A program made the translations under genes and the position numbers. A stretch of 64,000 nt of DNA from Tichowtungia aerotolerans (GTDB lineage Bacteria; Verrucomicrobiota; Kiritimatiellia; Kiritimatiellales; Tichowtungiaceae): assembly GCF_009905215.1 (NCBI RefSeq), contig NZ_CP047593.1, positions 2,236,900 to 2,300,899 of the forward strand, written 5' to 3'. How positions within the stretch are numbered: position 1 is the stretch's first letter; each line of letters begins with the position of its first letter. Under the pieces are notes generated by a model. That model did not search any database. It saw nothing but the letters and a program-made list of their open reading frames with translations, and was not told the DNA's origin. This document shows positions 17,412 to 25,211 of this stretch, piece after piece.

Positions 17412-18869
17412 TTAGAAAGGCCATATATGTGGAGCCAGTTTGATTGCTGTGATTCCCACTAATAAGGTGAGTGGAATGCCAATGTTTAAATAATCAGAAA
17501 AACGGTATCTTCCGGGGCCAAAAATCATCAGGTTGGTTTGGTAGCCGATCGGCGTTACAAAACTTGCGGACGCGCCGGCCGCTGCATTCAGCATGCTGGT
17601 GATCTGGAAGGCGACTGAAAGAATCATGCCGAGGAGAATCAGAGCCGCCAGCGGAGCCCGATGATGGTTTACGAGTATGGCATCCTGCAGTTCGCAGATC
17701 AGAAGGAAGTCGCGCGAGTCTTTTTGGCGAGGAATAAAGCCTGCGTGAGATTCCACGAGCAGGGTGTCTCCGGCTTGCAACCGAATATTACCGATTCGTC
17801 CCTCTACTCTCCGGCCATTGCGGGCCAGCGCCAGAATTGCGGCATTGTAGCGTTTGCGGAAATTGCAGTCTCGGATTTTAAATCCGATTTCCGGGCAGGT
17901 TGGTGAAACCACCGCTTCGACAATTCGGCGGTCGCTGAGCGGAACGGTCAGGGAAAAGCGGGTATCTTCTGAGATTCGAAGATTTTTAGAGTTTCGCAAC
18001 TCGACAATGGATTCAACATCCCCTGCAAAAACCAGTCGATCCAGATCCTGCAGAATCATGGCCGGCTCAACCGGGGCAATCACCTGTTTTTCGCGAATGA
18101 TTTCCACGAGATACCCGCCCGGCAGTTGCCGCAAACCGGCCGCCTGAACCGTTTGTCCTGAGATGTCGCTGCCGGACTGTACGATCATTTCGACCATATA
18201 CTCTCTTGGGTTGGAAAAATCCTCTTTGGTTCGATCCCTTTAAGGGAGCAGTTTTTTGCTGAATAAAAGCAGGTAACCAATTCCTGCTATCGCACAGGGA
18301 AGGCCGATCCGCGTAATTTCGAACATGCCCAGGCTTTCTCCGGAGTGCGCAATATAAAGACTGTTCACAACCAGGTTCGTGCTGGTGCCGATCAGTGTTC
18401 ACATGCCGCCGAGGATGGACGCATAGCTCAGTGGAATCAGAAACTGCGATGCGGATCGTCCGAGTCGGCGAACCCACTGCATCAAAACCGGGATAAACAT
18501 GGCAACGACCGGAGTGTTGTTCAAAAAACCACTCAGAATGAAAACAGGAAACATCAACCTCGATTGGGCTCGTCGAAGGGTGGCGGGGTGCCCCATGACT
18601 CGGGTGTAAATCCATAGCAGTGCTCCTGTTTCCTGCAGTCCGGAGACAATAATGTAAAGCACTCCGACTGTGATGACGCCGGGGGAACTGAATCCGGCCA
18701 ATGCGGCTTTTGTATCCAGAATGCCGCAGATCATCAGCAGGCCCGTCCCGCCCCAAAAGACAACATCGGTGCTGAGACGTGTAAGTACGGCGCTTAAAAA
18801 AATACCGCTCACGACAGCGAGGGTAAGCCAAGCGTCCCAGCCCAGCGACCCAACGGCGCTTGTATCCAT
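17412..18869 (-). pseudogene. SLC13-type (divalent anion/Na+) transporter with TrkA-C domain, two in-frame stops
   Basis: One continuous reading frame of 486 codons encodes an SLC13-like permease: N-terminal spans, the motif SILGGM-x-TLIGTSTNLVVN, more spans, a TrkA-C (RCK_C) pair around the middle and C-terminal spans (ITSMLNAAAGASASFVTPIG). The frame is interrupted by TGA at 18399-18401, at the residue following GGM where relatives often have Cys or Leu, and by TAA at 18240-18242 after FSKKLLP. Frame is otherwise intact and conserved, so decay is recent, or the stops are sequence errors or are read through. AGGAA precedes the ATG at 18869. Family members import sulfate, dicarboxylates or similar anions. 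Confidence 0.8.
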
Positions 18870-18896
18870 GGTTTTGTTTCCTGTCGAGAGAATGGG

Positions 18897-19298
18897 CTAC
18901 GCCAGATCTGCCAGTGTTTTGCCTTCCATTATGTTGGCCGTGTAATCGCGAATATCCTGCATGACATTCATCACGCCGGTTTCTTTCTCAAGCAGAGAAC
19001 GACATGGGAAGTATTCACTGATTGCGCCGATTGGAGCCAAGGCGCCATCCATAAGACGCACAATCTCTGCCATGGAAATTTCGGCGGCTGGTCGGGCGAG
19101 CTGGTAGCCTCCCGCCACGCCGCGTCGCGCAGCAACCAGTCCCGACTTTTTCAATGTGCTGGTCAGCTGTTCCGCATATTTTTGTGACAGGTCGTATGTC
19201 GCGCAGATATCTTCCAGCCGCGCAAACTGGTCCGCTTCGGTTCGCGCTAGAAAAATCATGATCAACAGGGCGTATTCGCTTTTCGTGGTTAACTTCAT
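18897..19298 (-). CDS. Rrf2-family transcriptional regulator
   Basis: 133 residues. The N-terminal winged helix begins MKLTTKSEYALLIMIFLA and continues through the LSQKYAEQLTSTLKKSGLV recognition region and RGVAGGYQLARP wing, typical of Rrf2 proteins. Only two Cys are present, so the three-Cys cluster binding of IscR is not evident, but other ligation cannot be excluded. It is 27 bp upstream of the interrupted transporter and probably controls it. An inverted repeat, CCTAGTCAAAAGGTAGG (19306-19322), lies directly before the start and is a candidate autoregulatory operator. Confidence 0.88.
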   Translation of the reverse strand: MKLTTKSEYALLIMIFLARTEADQFARLEDICATYDLSQKYAEQLTSTLKKSGLVAARRGVAGGYQLARPAAEISMAEIVRLMDGALAPIGAISEYFPCRSLLEKETGVMNVMQDIRDYTANIMEGKTLADLA

Positions 19299-19305
19299 TT
19301 TATTT

Positions 19306-19322
19306 CCTAGTCAAAAGGTAGG
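19306..19322. promoter_or_regulatory. Candidate Rrf2 operator
   Basis: CCTA-N9-TAGG inverted repeat 8 bp upstream of the Rrf2 start codon. Placement over the translation/transcription start fits autoregulation. Confidence 0.4.
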
Positions 19323-19387
19323 TTATTGGGGCCAAAACCGTCAACGCCTAATCTCGGAGAGATTATTGGTGTGCAGTGAAATTGGCT

Positions 19388-20266
19388 TCAGGTGCGGTTC
19401 TGCAGTTTTTTCCGAAGTTTGGAAACCGCAACCGCATCAATCAGCGCCGCGGGCAGAAACCGACGGGCGAATGCTCCGAAATGAGCCGGGGCAGTAACGC
19501 GGACGCGGATCGGCGGACGGGATTTTTCCAAACATTGGAAAACGGCTTCCGCGACCGCTTCCGGTGGTTTCATAAATCCTTCGGCGGTGCGGCCGGCGGT
19601 GCCGTTTTTTCGTGTTTCAATCGCTTCCTTATAAAAGGATAAGAAGGGGGAGGTCGGGTTCCCGGCAAATTCATCGGTTCGGTGAGCCAGATTTTTTGAA
19701 AATCTGCTGTCGATCGGACCGGGTTGAATGATGGAAACCGCAACGCCGGAATCGAACAGTTCGCGACGCAGGGCGTCTGATGCGGCTTCGACCGCGAATT
19801 TGGATGCCGAGTAAGCTCCGGCAAAGGGCAGGGACAATTCGCCCAGTACCGAGCTGACATTAACGATGCGGCCGTATCCCTGTTTGCGGAAAACTGGAAC
19901 AAACCGGTTCGTCAGTTCCTGCATTCCGAACAGGTTGACTTCAAAGACCGCGCGCAGCATGTCGCGAGAACAGTCTTCCATTGCCGCAGTGATTCCGAAT
20001 CCGGCATTGTTGACCAATGCCCCGAGTTGTCCGTTAAAGCGGTTCATCACTTCGGCGGACGCATCGGCAATCGATGCGCTGTCGGTCACGTCCAGCCGTA
20101 CCGGGGCGAATTCATCACGGCGGAGCATGTCGAGGTCTTCCGGTTTGCGGGCGGTCGGCACTACCTGCCAGCCGCGGTTGCGCAGCAGTTTTGCTGTCGC
20201 CAGTCCGATGCCCGACGAACAGCCGGTGACCAGAACGGTTTTGGGATGTACTTTGGGAGTTTTCAT
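19388..20266 (-). CDS. Short-chain dehydrogenase/reductase
   Basis: 292 residues with a Rossmann fold. The cofactor-binding motif TGCSSGIGLATA is near residue 15, NNAGFG near 88, and the catalytic YSASK near 152 with Ser in NVSSVLGEL. The Arg after the second strand (PTARKPE) suggests NADP(H). It oxidises or reduces an unidentified alcohol/carbonyl substrate. The region FQCLEK near residue 246 is encoded by a perfect 19-bp palindrome copy. A GTG start at 20281 would add five residues. No partner genes point to a pathway. Confidence 0.88.
   Translation of the reverse strand: MKTPKVHPKTVLVTGCSSGIGLATAKLLRNRGWQVVPTARKPEDLDMLRRDEFAPVRLDVTDSASIADASAEVMNRFNGQLGALVNNAGFGITAAMEDCSRDMLRAVFEVNLFGMQELTNRFVPVFRKQGYGRIVNVSSVLGELSLPFAGAYSASKFAVEAASDALRRELFDSGVAVSIIQPGPIDSRFSKNLAHRTDEFAGNPTSPFLSFYKEAIETRKNGTAGRTAEGFMKPPEAVAEAVFQCLEKSRPPIRVRVTAPAHFGAFARRFLPAALIDAVAVSKLRKKLQNRT
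19524..19542. repeat. 19-bp interspersed palindrome, perfect arms, inside the SDR gene
   Basis: TTTTCCAA-ACA-TTGGAAAA. Read on the gene strand it encodes FQCLEK. Confidence 0.85.
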
Positions 20267-20296
20267 TTCTTCAAGTTCCACAATCTAGCATTAGAT

Positions 20297-20315
20297 TTTT
20301 CCAATGTCTGGAAAA
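20297..20315. repeat. 19-bp palindrome, one arm change, upstream of the SDR gene
   Basis: TTTTCCAA-TGT-CTGGAAAA, intergenic, 30 bp before the SDR start. With the copy inside the gene, the SDR has two. Confidence 0.75.
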
Positions 20316-20341
20316 AAGGATGAGTCCGGAAGGGTCGGCAT

Positions 20342-20533
20342 ATGAAAAGATGGTCTTTATGCATGGTGTGGATTCTGACCGGATTTTTGTTTGCGCCCGT
20401 TTGGAGGCTGTCGGGAGGGCGCCTGCCGCAACGGTTGAATCCCGGTCCACAGAAGTGTCTGGATGCTGTTCGGGCTGTTAAAAGTTCAGAAGAGGTCGCG
20501 GCTCTCTGTATTTTCATAACCCCGGATTTTTGA
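20342..20533 (+). CDS. Possible small secreted or membrane protein
   Basis: A 63-residue frame beginning with a hydrophobic stretch (RWSLCMVWILTGFLFAPVW) that could be a signal peptide. GGAAGGG lies about nine bases upstream. The stop codon lies within a strong terminator hairpin (20518-20550), which is unusual and lowers confidence. No recognised family. Confidence 0.3.
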   Translation: MKRWSLCMVWILTGFLFAPVWRLSGGRLPQRLNPGPQKCLDAVRAVKSSEEVAALCIFITPDF

Positions 20534-20550
20534 AGGAAAAATCCGGGGTT
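20518..20550. terminator. Perfect 14-bp stem terminator
   Basis: AACCCCGGATTTTT, loop GAAGG, then the complement. It lies 35 bp downstream of the minus-strand repeat protein gene (ends 20586) and on the plus strand is followed by a T-rich run. Confidence 0.85.
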
Positions 20551-20585
20551 GTTGATTTTTCGCCGGAAAGTTTCCGGGATGTTGT

Positions 20586-21326
20586 TTAAAGCGGGATGTC
20601 ATCCGTTATGTCCAGAACCTCAGGCTCATCAATACCGAACGATTCCTCTTCTTCAAGATTTCCTGCATTTTCATCCTCCCACGTGATGCTTTGTATCTGC
20701 AGGATGAAATAGTACATCAGATAATCTGTCGGCTGGAAATCATCCGGGGGCAAAGGAATAATATGACCGTCGGGACTTTCTTCGAAGTCACTGAACGGAG
20801 GAACGGCAACTGCCCGCCCGTTTTTTCCGATTGCCGGAGTCCAGGCATCCGGAACGGCAATCAGCCTGCCATCCTTGCCGTAGACGAACCGACCTTCAGG
20901 TGGAATGGCTACAGCTCGCCCATCAACCCCGATTTGGTAACTCCAGCTTCCTGGCACCGCAATGGTGCGGTGGTCGTATCCGGTCACTGTTATTCCGTAT
21001 GGAGGAACCGCTACACCTCGATGGTCGCTTCCTACAACGAAACTCCATTTTTCCGGAATTGGAATGATTCGTCCGTCGGCCCCGGCCTCGCCCCGGCCTT
21101 TCGGTGGAATGGCCACCAGCCGTCCGTCGGCTCCTTTTTGTGTATACCATCCATCTGGTACGCGAATCATGCGCCCGTCAGGGCCGCGCTCTAATGAACA
21201 TTGAGGACCATAACTGACGAGGTGTCCGTCAGGGCCTTTTTGGGTCTTCCAGGCCGCGTGGACTGTGATAACGGCGCTGAATGCGGCAACGATCAGCGCG
21301 CAAGTTATGAATAATCGAGCACGCAT
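20586..21326 (-). CDS. Secreted protein of ten tandem 17-residue repeats
   Basis: 246 residues. A signal peptide (about 1-24, ending VITVHAA) precedes about ten 17-residue units of the form xDGRxIAVPxxWxxxxG between residues 30 and 195. Units alternate in part between VPxxW (for example DGRMIRVPDGWYTQKG) and IPPxG (ADGRLVAIPPKGRGEAG). The C-terminal 45 residues are acidic (WEDENAGNLEEEESFG...). AAGGAGG precedes the ATG at 21326. I recognise no named family. Regular short repeats with G-D-G-R turns suggest a beta-structured extended or solenoid fold and an extracellular binding role; this is inference. Confidence 0.8.
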   Translation of the reverse strand: MRARLFITCALIVAAFSAVITVHAAWKTQKGPDGHLVSYGPQCSLERGPDGRMIRVPDGWYTQKGADGRLVAIPPKGRGEAGADGRIIPIPEKWSFVVGSDHRGVAVPPYGITVTGYDHRTIAVPGSWSYQIGVDGRAVAIPPEGRFVYGKDGRLIAVPDAWTPAIGKNGRAVAVPPFSDFEESPDGHIIPLPPDDFQPTDYLMYYFILQIQSITWEDENAGNLEEEESFGIDEPEVLDITDDIPL

Positions 21327-21494
21327 AACACCCTCCTTATCTTCAATCGACTATTTAGACTCGATTTTAGTAACTGACGTTCAGTTTTTAATGGGAGGTT
21401 TTTCAGTCAAAAGGGCGTGTCAGGCAGTGTGTTTGATCTTCTGTCGGCAGATTCTTAAAGGGTACAATTCTGTATTATGATATTCCGGAAGGTG

Positions 21495-22313
21495 CTATTT
21501 CCTGCCGGAGGTGACAAAAATTCCCAGTGCGCCCCATGCCTTGGGATCTTCTGCTGCTTTTTTGATTGTTCGCAGCTGAGGCAGGGCCAGCAGTTTCTGG
21601 ACTTTATTAAGCATTTCGACGCGAAAAAGGACGGCGACCCCCAGGAAATAGCGGATACCGAGGTCTTCGGTTGTAATGGGATGAATTTGGGTCGAAATAT
21701 TCTGATAGCTGGTTTCATTGAGCAGTCCGTAAAGCTGGCTTCCGATCAGGCGGTTGCCGCCTTTTTGTTTCTGCCCGGCGCCCGCTTTGCGAATAAATTT
21801 GATGAATGCGTCGCTTCCCGGCGAGAAACTGGTCCAGTTGTCGTCAATGTCCAGAATGCAGAGAATGCCGCCGGGTTTCAGGATTTTTCGAATATTGGAG
21901 AGCGCCAGCTCCGGCTTTTCCAGATGTTGGAAAACGAAGCGGGCGTAGACAAAGTCGAAGCTGTTTTCCGGCAGGTCGAGCTCGTAGAGGTTGCCAAGCG
22001 TGAATGAGACGTTTTTAACCCCTTCGGATTCTTTGGCCTGATGGGCTGTGGCGATCAGTTCTTCGTTGATGTCAATGCCGGTGACCTGCCCATCGTCGCC
22101 GACGATTTTGGCGAGTTCGCAGGCGGTGAAGCCCGGGCCGCACGCAAGGTCGAGCACATTCATGCCGGGTTTGAGCCCAGTCTGTTCCCAGATTTTCTGC
22201 TCATGTTTCAGCGCGATGGTCGCCTGCAGTTTGAGGCGTTCGAGCTCTTCGGCGTTCTTTTCAAAGCGGCCGAATTTGTAAGAGCCGGCGTCGGAGAGGT
22301 TTTGCGTATTCAT
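21495..22313 (-). CDS. SAM-dependent methyltransferase
   Basis: 272-residue class I methyltransferase. Motif I VLDLACGPGFTACELA is near residue 54, the acidic post-motif GIDINEEL near 79, motif FDFVYARFVFQHLEKPE near 123 and LKPGGILCILDID near 148. The substrate is unknown. It is the last gene of a leftward run (FadL-like, REC-kinase, H-box protein) and starts 22 bp after the H-box gene. A GTG start at 22379 would add 22 residues and overlap that gene. FQHLEK is encoded by a one-mismatch copy of the palindrome, though Q-H-L-E is common at this site in the family. Confidence 0.87.
   Translation of the reverse strand: MNTQNLSDAGSYKFGRFEKNAEELERLKLQATIALKHEQKIWEQTGLKPGMNVLDLACGPGFTACELAKIVGDDGQVTGIDINEELIATAHQAKESEGVKNVSFTLGNLYELDLPENSFDFVYARFVFQHLEKPELALSNIRKILKPGGILCILDIDDNWTSFSPGSDAFIKFIRKAGAGQKQKGGNRLIGSQLYGLLNETSYQNISTQIHPITTEDLGIRYFLGVAVLFRVEMLNKVQKLLALPQLRTIKKAAEDPKAWGALGIFVTSGRK
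21916..21934. repeat. 19-bp palindrome, one arm change, in the methyltransferase gene
   Basis: TTTTCCAG-ATG-TTGGAAAA; encodes FQHLEK on the gene strand. Confidence 0.65.
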
Positions 22314-22335
22314 TCGTTTGCTTGAGGAGGAGAGG

Positions 22336-22587
22336 TTATGTTCCCGGAGGGTCAGGGATGAGTTTGTCAGCTTGAGCACGCCAGTCTTTCATGATGGTCT
22401 GGCACTGGTCGGCGGCGACCTCAATGCGCTTGATGTTTGTCTGCGTTTCTTCATCGCTGTGGGTTTCTTTGATAAACTGGCTGTAGCTGCTGATTACAAA
22501 CAGCATATTGTTCAGGCTGTGAACCATCTGGCGGGAGATCAGTTTCAGCTCAACGCCGGGATCGTTGTGTTTGTCAGGATCACTCAT
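22336..22587 (-). CDS. Stand-alone histidine-kinase DHp (H-box) protein without ATPase domain
   Basis: 83 residues. The segment LISRQMVHSLNNMLFVISSY (about 18-37) matches the H-box of the neighbouring kinase (FVHDLNNPLSVINGYVQIL) and the following helix ends in a similar CQ-motif (DQCQTIMKDWR against SRCQDMLTLWR). No HATPase or receiver domain follows. The His is retained while the adjacent Asp and Pro are changed to Ser and Met. AAGGAA precedes the ATG at 22587 and the gene starts within about 10 bp of the kinase stop. It may be a phosphotransfer or dimer-titrating partner of the kinase; this is inference. Confidence 0.7.
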   Translation of the reverse strand: MSDPDKHNDPGVELKLISRQMVHSLNNMLFVISSYSQFIKETHSDEETQTNIKRIEVAADQCQTIMKDWRAQADKLIPDPPGT

Positions 22588-22597
22588 GTTGTTTCCT

Positions 22598-23728
22598 TCA
22601 TTTAAGCAGCGGGAATGCAAGGGTGACGAGTGCTCCGGTGCCGCTGTTGTTGTTTGCCAGAATCAATGAGCCGCCGTGCGCTTCGACAATGTTTTTCGTA
22701 ATGAACAGGCCGAGCCCCATGCCGCCGGACTGGCCTTTGGTGGTGTAGTACTTCGTTTGCATGTCCGCGAGCTTTTCAGAAGGAAAGCCGCCGCCGTTGT
22801 CTTCCACTTCCACCAGGGCGCGTGTACCATCAATTCGCCAGCTGATGTTGATGTTCCCGCCTTCTTCAGGGAGTGCTTCGAGAGCATTTCCGACAATATT
22901 CTGAATTGCGCGGAAGATCTGGACATCATCTCCTTCGACGAGGCAATGGTCCGGTCCGTCGTTCAGCAGAACATGGGCCTGTTTTTGTACGGCGAGGGTT
23001 TTTGCGTTTGCCGCGACTTCTGTAACGGGGTTTTTCAGTTCAATTTTCTGGATAGAAGAGGAGGCTCGCTGAGAACGCTCTCTCCACAACGTCAGCATAT
23101 CCTGGCAGCGTGAGACGCTTTTTTCGATTTGTTCGAGATAATTGACGTTGATTTCTTTTTGCTGGTTTTTTTTGTCCCTGATGTCCTGGATTAAAATCTG
23201 GACATAGCCGTTGATGACGCTGAGCGGATTGTTCAGATCGTGAACGAATTCAGAGGATTTCTCTCCAAGCTGAGCCAGTTTTTCCTTGGCGTTGAGCTGG
23301 TTCTGCAGTTCTGCTGTAAGGCTTTCGAGGTGGTCGGCTGCGGCAATCTGTTTCCGATTGAGTTTGGTGCGTTGAACATAGCGTGCGACAACGTCCCGGA
23401 TTTCTTTGGTATTGAAAGGTTTCTGAAGGTAGTCGGTTGCTCCGTGCCGGATGGCCTCCTGAGCGGTTTCCAGTGAGCCGAATCCGGTGAGCATGATGAT
23501 GGAGACCTGCCGGTCAATGACGCGGATTTCTTTAAGACCTTCAATGCCGCTTTTTCCGGGCATTTTAATGTCGGTGATAATGCAGTCTGGAGACTGTTGT
23601 TTCAGTGCCTCAACACCTTTGTCAACCGAGTCGGCACATACAACATTGTACGTGTCTTTGAAGAGAAAGCGCAGGCTTTCTCTCGGCCCGAGTTCGTCAT
23701 CGATTACAAGCAGGTGGTCTTTTGCCAT
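22598..23728 (-). CDS. Receiver-histidine kinase (REC-DHp-HATPase), soluble
   Basis: 376 residues in unusual order: receiver first (about 5-118, acidic DDE cluster, phosphoacceptor Asp in CIITDIKMPG, Lys in LQKPF), a coiled-coil linker, DHp with EFVHDLNNPLSVING near 160, and an HATPase (NIVGNALEALPEE, VEVEDNGGGFP, GGMGLGLFITKNI). No membrane span and no DNA-binding domain. The receiver at the N-terminus suggests that an upstream kinase controls its activity. It lies nine bp after the FadL-like gene and before the H-box protein and methyltransferase, as one leftward operon. Confidence 0.9.
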   Translation of the reverse strand: MAKDHLLVIDDELGPRESLRFLFKDTYNVVCADSVDKGVEALKQQSPDCIITDIKMPGKSGIEGLKEIRVIDRQVSIIMLTGFGSLETAQEAIRHGATDYLQKPFNTKEIRDVVARYVQRTKLNRKQIAAADHLESLTAELQNQLNAKEKLAQLGEKSSEFVHDLNNPLSVINGYVQILIQDIRDKKNQQKEINVNYLEQIEKSVSRCQDMLTLWRERSQRASSSIQKIELKNPVTEVAANAKTLAVQKQAHVLLNDGPDHCLVEGDDVQIFRAIQNIVGNALEALPEEGGNINISWRIDGTRALVEVEDNGGGFPSEKLADMQTKYYTTKGQSGGMGLGLFITKNIVEAHGGSLILANNNSGTGALVTLAFPLLK

Positions 23729-23737
23729 AGCAGTTCC

Positions 23738-24952
23738 TCAGAATTTATAGCCGCAGGAAAGGCTGATCAGATGAACATTATAATCGTAGTCTCCATCGGG
23801 GCTGTTAACGGATCCGGAAACGGCTCGTCCTCCAAACAATCCAACCGCATACCCAATGTCGAACAGATATTTTTCATTTTCATAGCCAAGCCCAAGAGAA
23901 AGAACTCCTTGGTTTTCATCCGGACCGAGAGTTCCGTAGGTTTTGTTGGGAGTTGGATTTTTGAGATACATAAACCCTGATCGGGCAGTCCAGTGCTCGG
24001 AAAAATCCCATTCGCCGCCGATTCCGATTGTCCAGGTATCTTTTAGCTTTTGCTGAGCTACCACAGCGACTGGAAGAGCTGAATCATTAATGGTTAAGTT
24101 TTGATATTGGGAGAATTCGAGCCACTCGGCGTTTATTTCAGTGCGAAGGGTATCGGTAAGTTCGAGTCCGTAAGCCAGCCCAACGATGGTCGGATACTCG
24201 ATTTTTGCATTCACATCGCTTTTCAACAGGGTGTTCCCGCCGTATGAGTATTCATTATCGCCCTCATATTTAATGGTAAAGGGAGACCGGTAGGTTGCGG
24301 CCAGTCGCTGGCGATCAGTCATCTTCCATGTGAGGGCGCAATTCCAGCCAAGTGCGGTGCCGTCGGCTGTGAGTTTTGAGTGGGTTCCGGCGGGTAAACC
24401 TGCAAAACCGTATAGAAACTGTTTTTGTTCAACTTCGCCATAATAAATATCAGGGCCTATACCAAAGGAGATAGAGTCGGTTAAGCGTATGGCGAAATTA
24501 GGAGTAAAATCAGCAACCATCATGCTGCCTTCATAAGGATAGCCATTGAGAGCGAACGGGCTAGAGCTGCCCCATTGGACGGAGCGCCCAAAAGCGATGT
24601 AGGAGGAGAACCCAAAGGCATATTTTCCGTCTTTGATCGGGGTCGCAATGGAAAGCCCGGGAATGGCGAACCATGGATTCTCGGTGCGGTCACTGCCAAT
24701 GGTATTTTGAAATTCCGTTTCTCCATAACCAATGGTTGTGTTGATTTGCAGCATTGGTTCTTCCAGATCAACCAGGTTGGCCGAGTTGTGGATCGTTGCA
24801 TTGGCGTCATCGGCGAAAGCCCGATGCCCCCCAAAAGCCCCGATTGCAGCAGCTCCTTCCGGAGGGTTTCTATATCCGTCAGCAAAAATACAGGTCTGTG
24901 CGAAAATGGACAGAAGAATACTGGAGGTGAGTATCCGGTTGGGATGGAGCAT
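23738..24952 (-). CDS. FadL/OmpP1/TodX-family outer membrane transport protein
   Basis: 404 residues. Signal peptide (about 1-24), then the mature N-terminus GYRNPPEGAAAIGAFGGHRA and FADDANATIHNSANLV, which match the family hatch region. The rest is beta-barrel in character and ends with an aromatic (SCGYKF), as outer membrane barrels do. Family members carry long-chain fatty acids or other hydrophobic compounds across the outer membrane. It is divergent from the ketoacyl synthase operon across a 259-bp region and heads a signalling operon, so ligand uptake and sensing may be linked. Confidence 0.88.
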   Translation of the reverse strand: MLHPNRILTSSILLSIFAQTCIFADGYRNPPEGAAAIGAFGGHRAFADDANATIHNSANLVDLEEPMLQINTTIGYGETEFQNTIGSDRTENPWFAIPGLSIATPIKDGKYAFGFSSYIAFGRSVQWGSSSPFALNGYPYEGSMMVADFTPNFAIRLTDSISFGIGPDIYYGEVEQKQFLYGFAGLPAGTHSKLTADGTALGWNCALTWKMTDRQRLAATYRSPFTIKYEGDNEYSYGGNTLLKSDVNAKIEYPTIVGLAYGLELTDTLRTEINAEWLEFSQYQNLTINDSALPVAVVAQQKLKDTWTIGIGGEWDFSEHWTARSGFMYLKNPTPNKTYGTLGPDENQGVLSLGLGYENEKYLFDIGYAVGLFGGRAVSGSVNSPDGDYDYNVHLISLSCGYKF

Positions 24953-25072
24953 TTTATATCCTTACTTTGTTCTTAAATTTTAGTCGTTTCTTTTATTATT
25001 GAAATTCAACATGCAAACAGTCTCAGAGGGTAACTTCTGAAGACAAATATCACAAATAAAAAATGGGTGGTC

Positions 25073-25178
25073 TGTACATCATGTGGTGCTTTGTTCGGGG
25101 TCCTCTACCATCGGTTGGACAGGAAGGGGTGAACAATTTTGTACACTATTGCGTTGATGAGTTAGTAAATTTTGTACA
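25073..25178. promoter_or_regulatory. Divergent control region with repeated TGTACA sites
   Basis: The 259-bp region between the FadL-like and ketoacyl synthase genes holds two direct copies of AATTTTGTACA (25135-25145 and 25168-25178, start-to-start 33 bp, about three helical turns) and a third TGTACA at 25073-25078. This looks like a multi-site operator. No regulator is assigned, but the response regulator at 30908 is a candidate. Confidence 0.5.
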
Positions 25179-25211
25179 GACTTCAGCGTTTATAAAGGGA
25201 AATACCGTATT

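Noticed and set aside
18399-18401. TGA in the SLC13-type gene as a selenocysteine codon
   Set aside because: A second stop, TAA, interrupts the same frame 159 bp later, and no convincing SECIS-like hairpin follows; only a weak ACCAG/CTGGT stem was found. Decay or sequence error is simpler.
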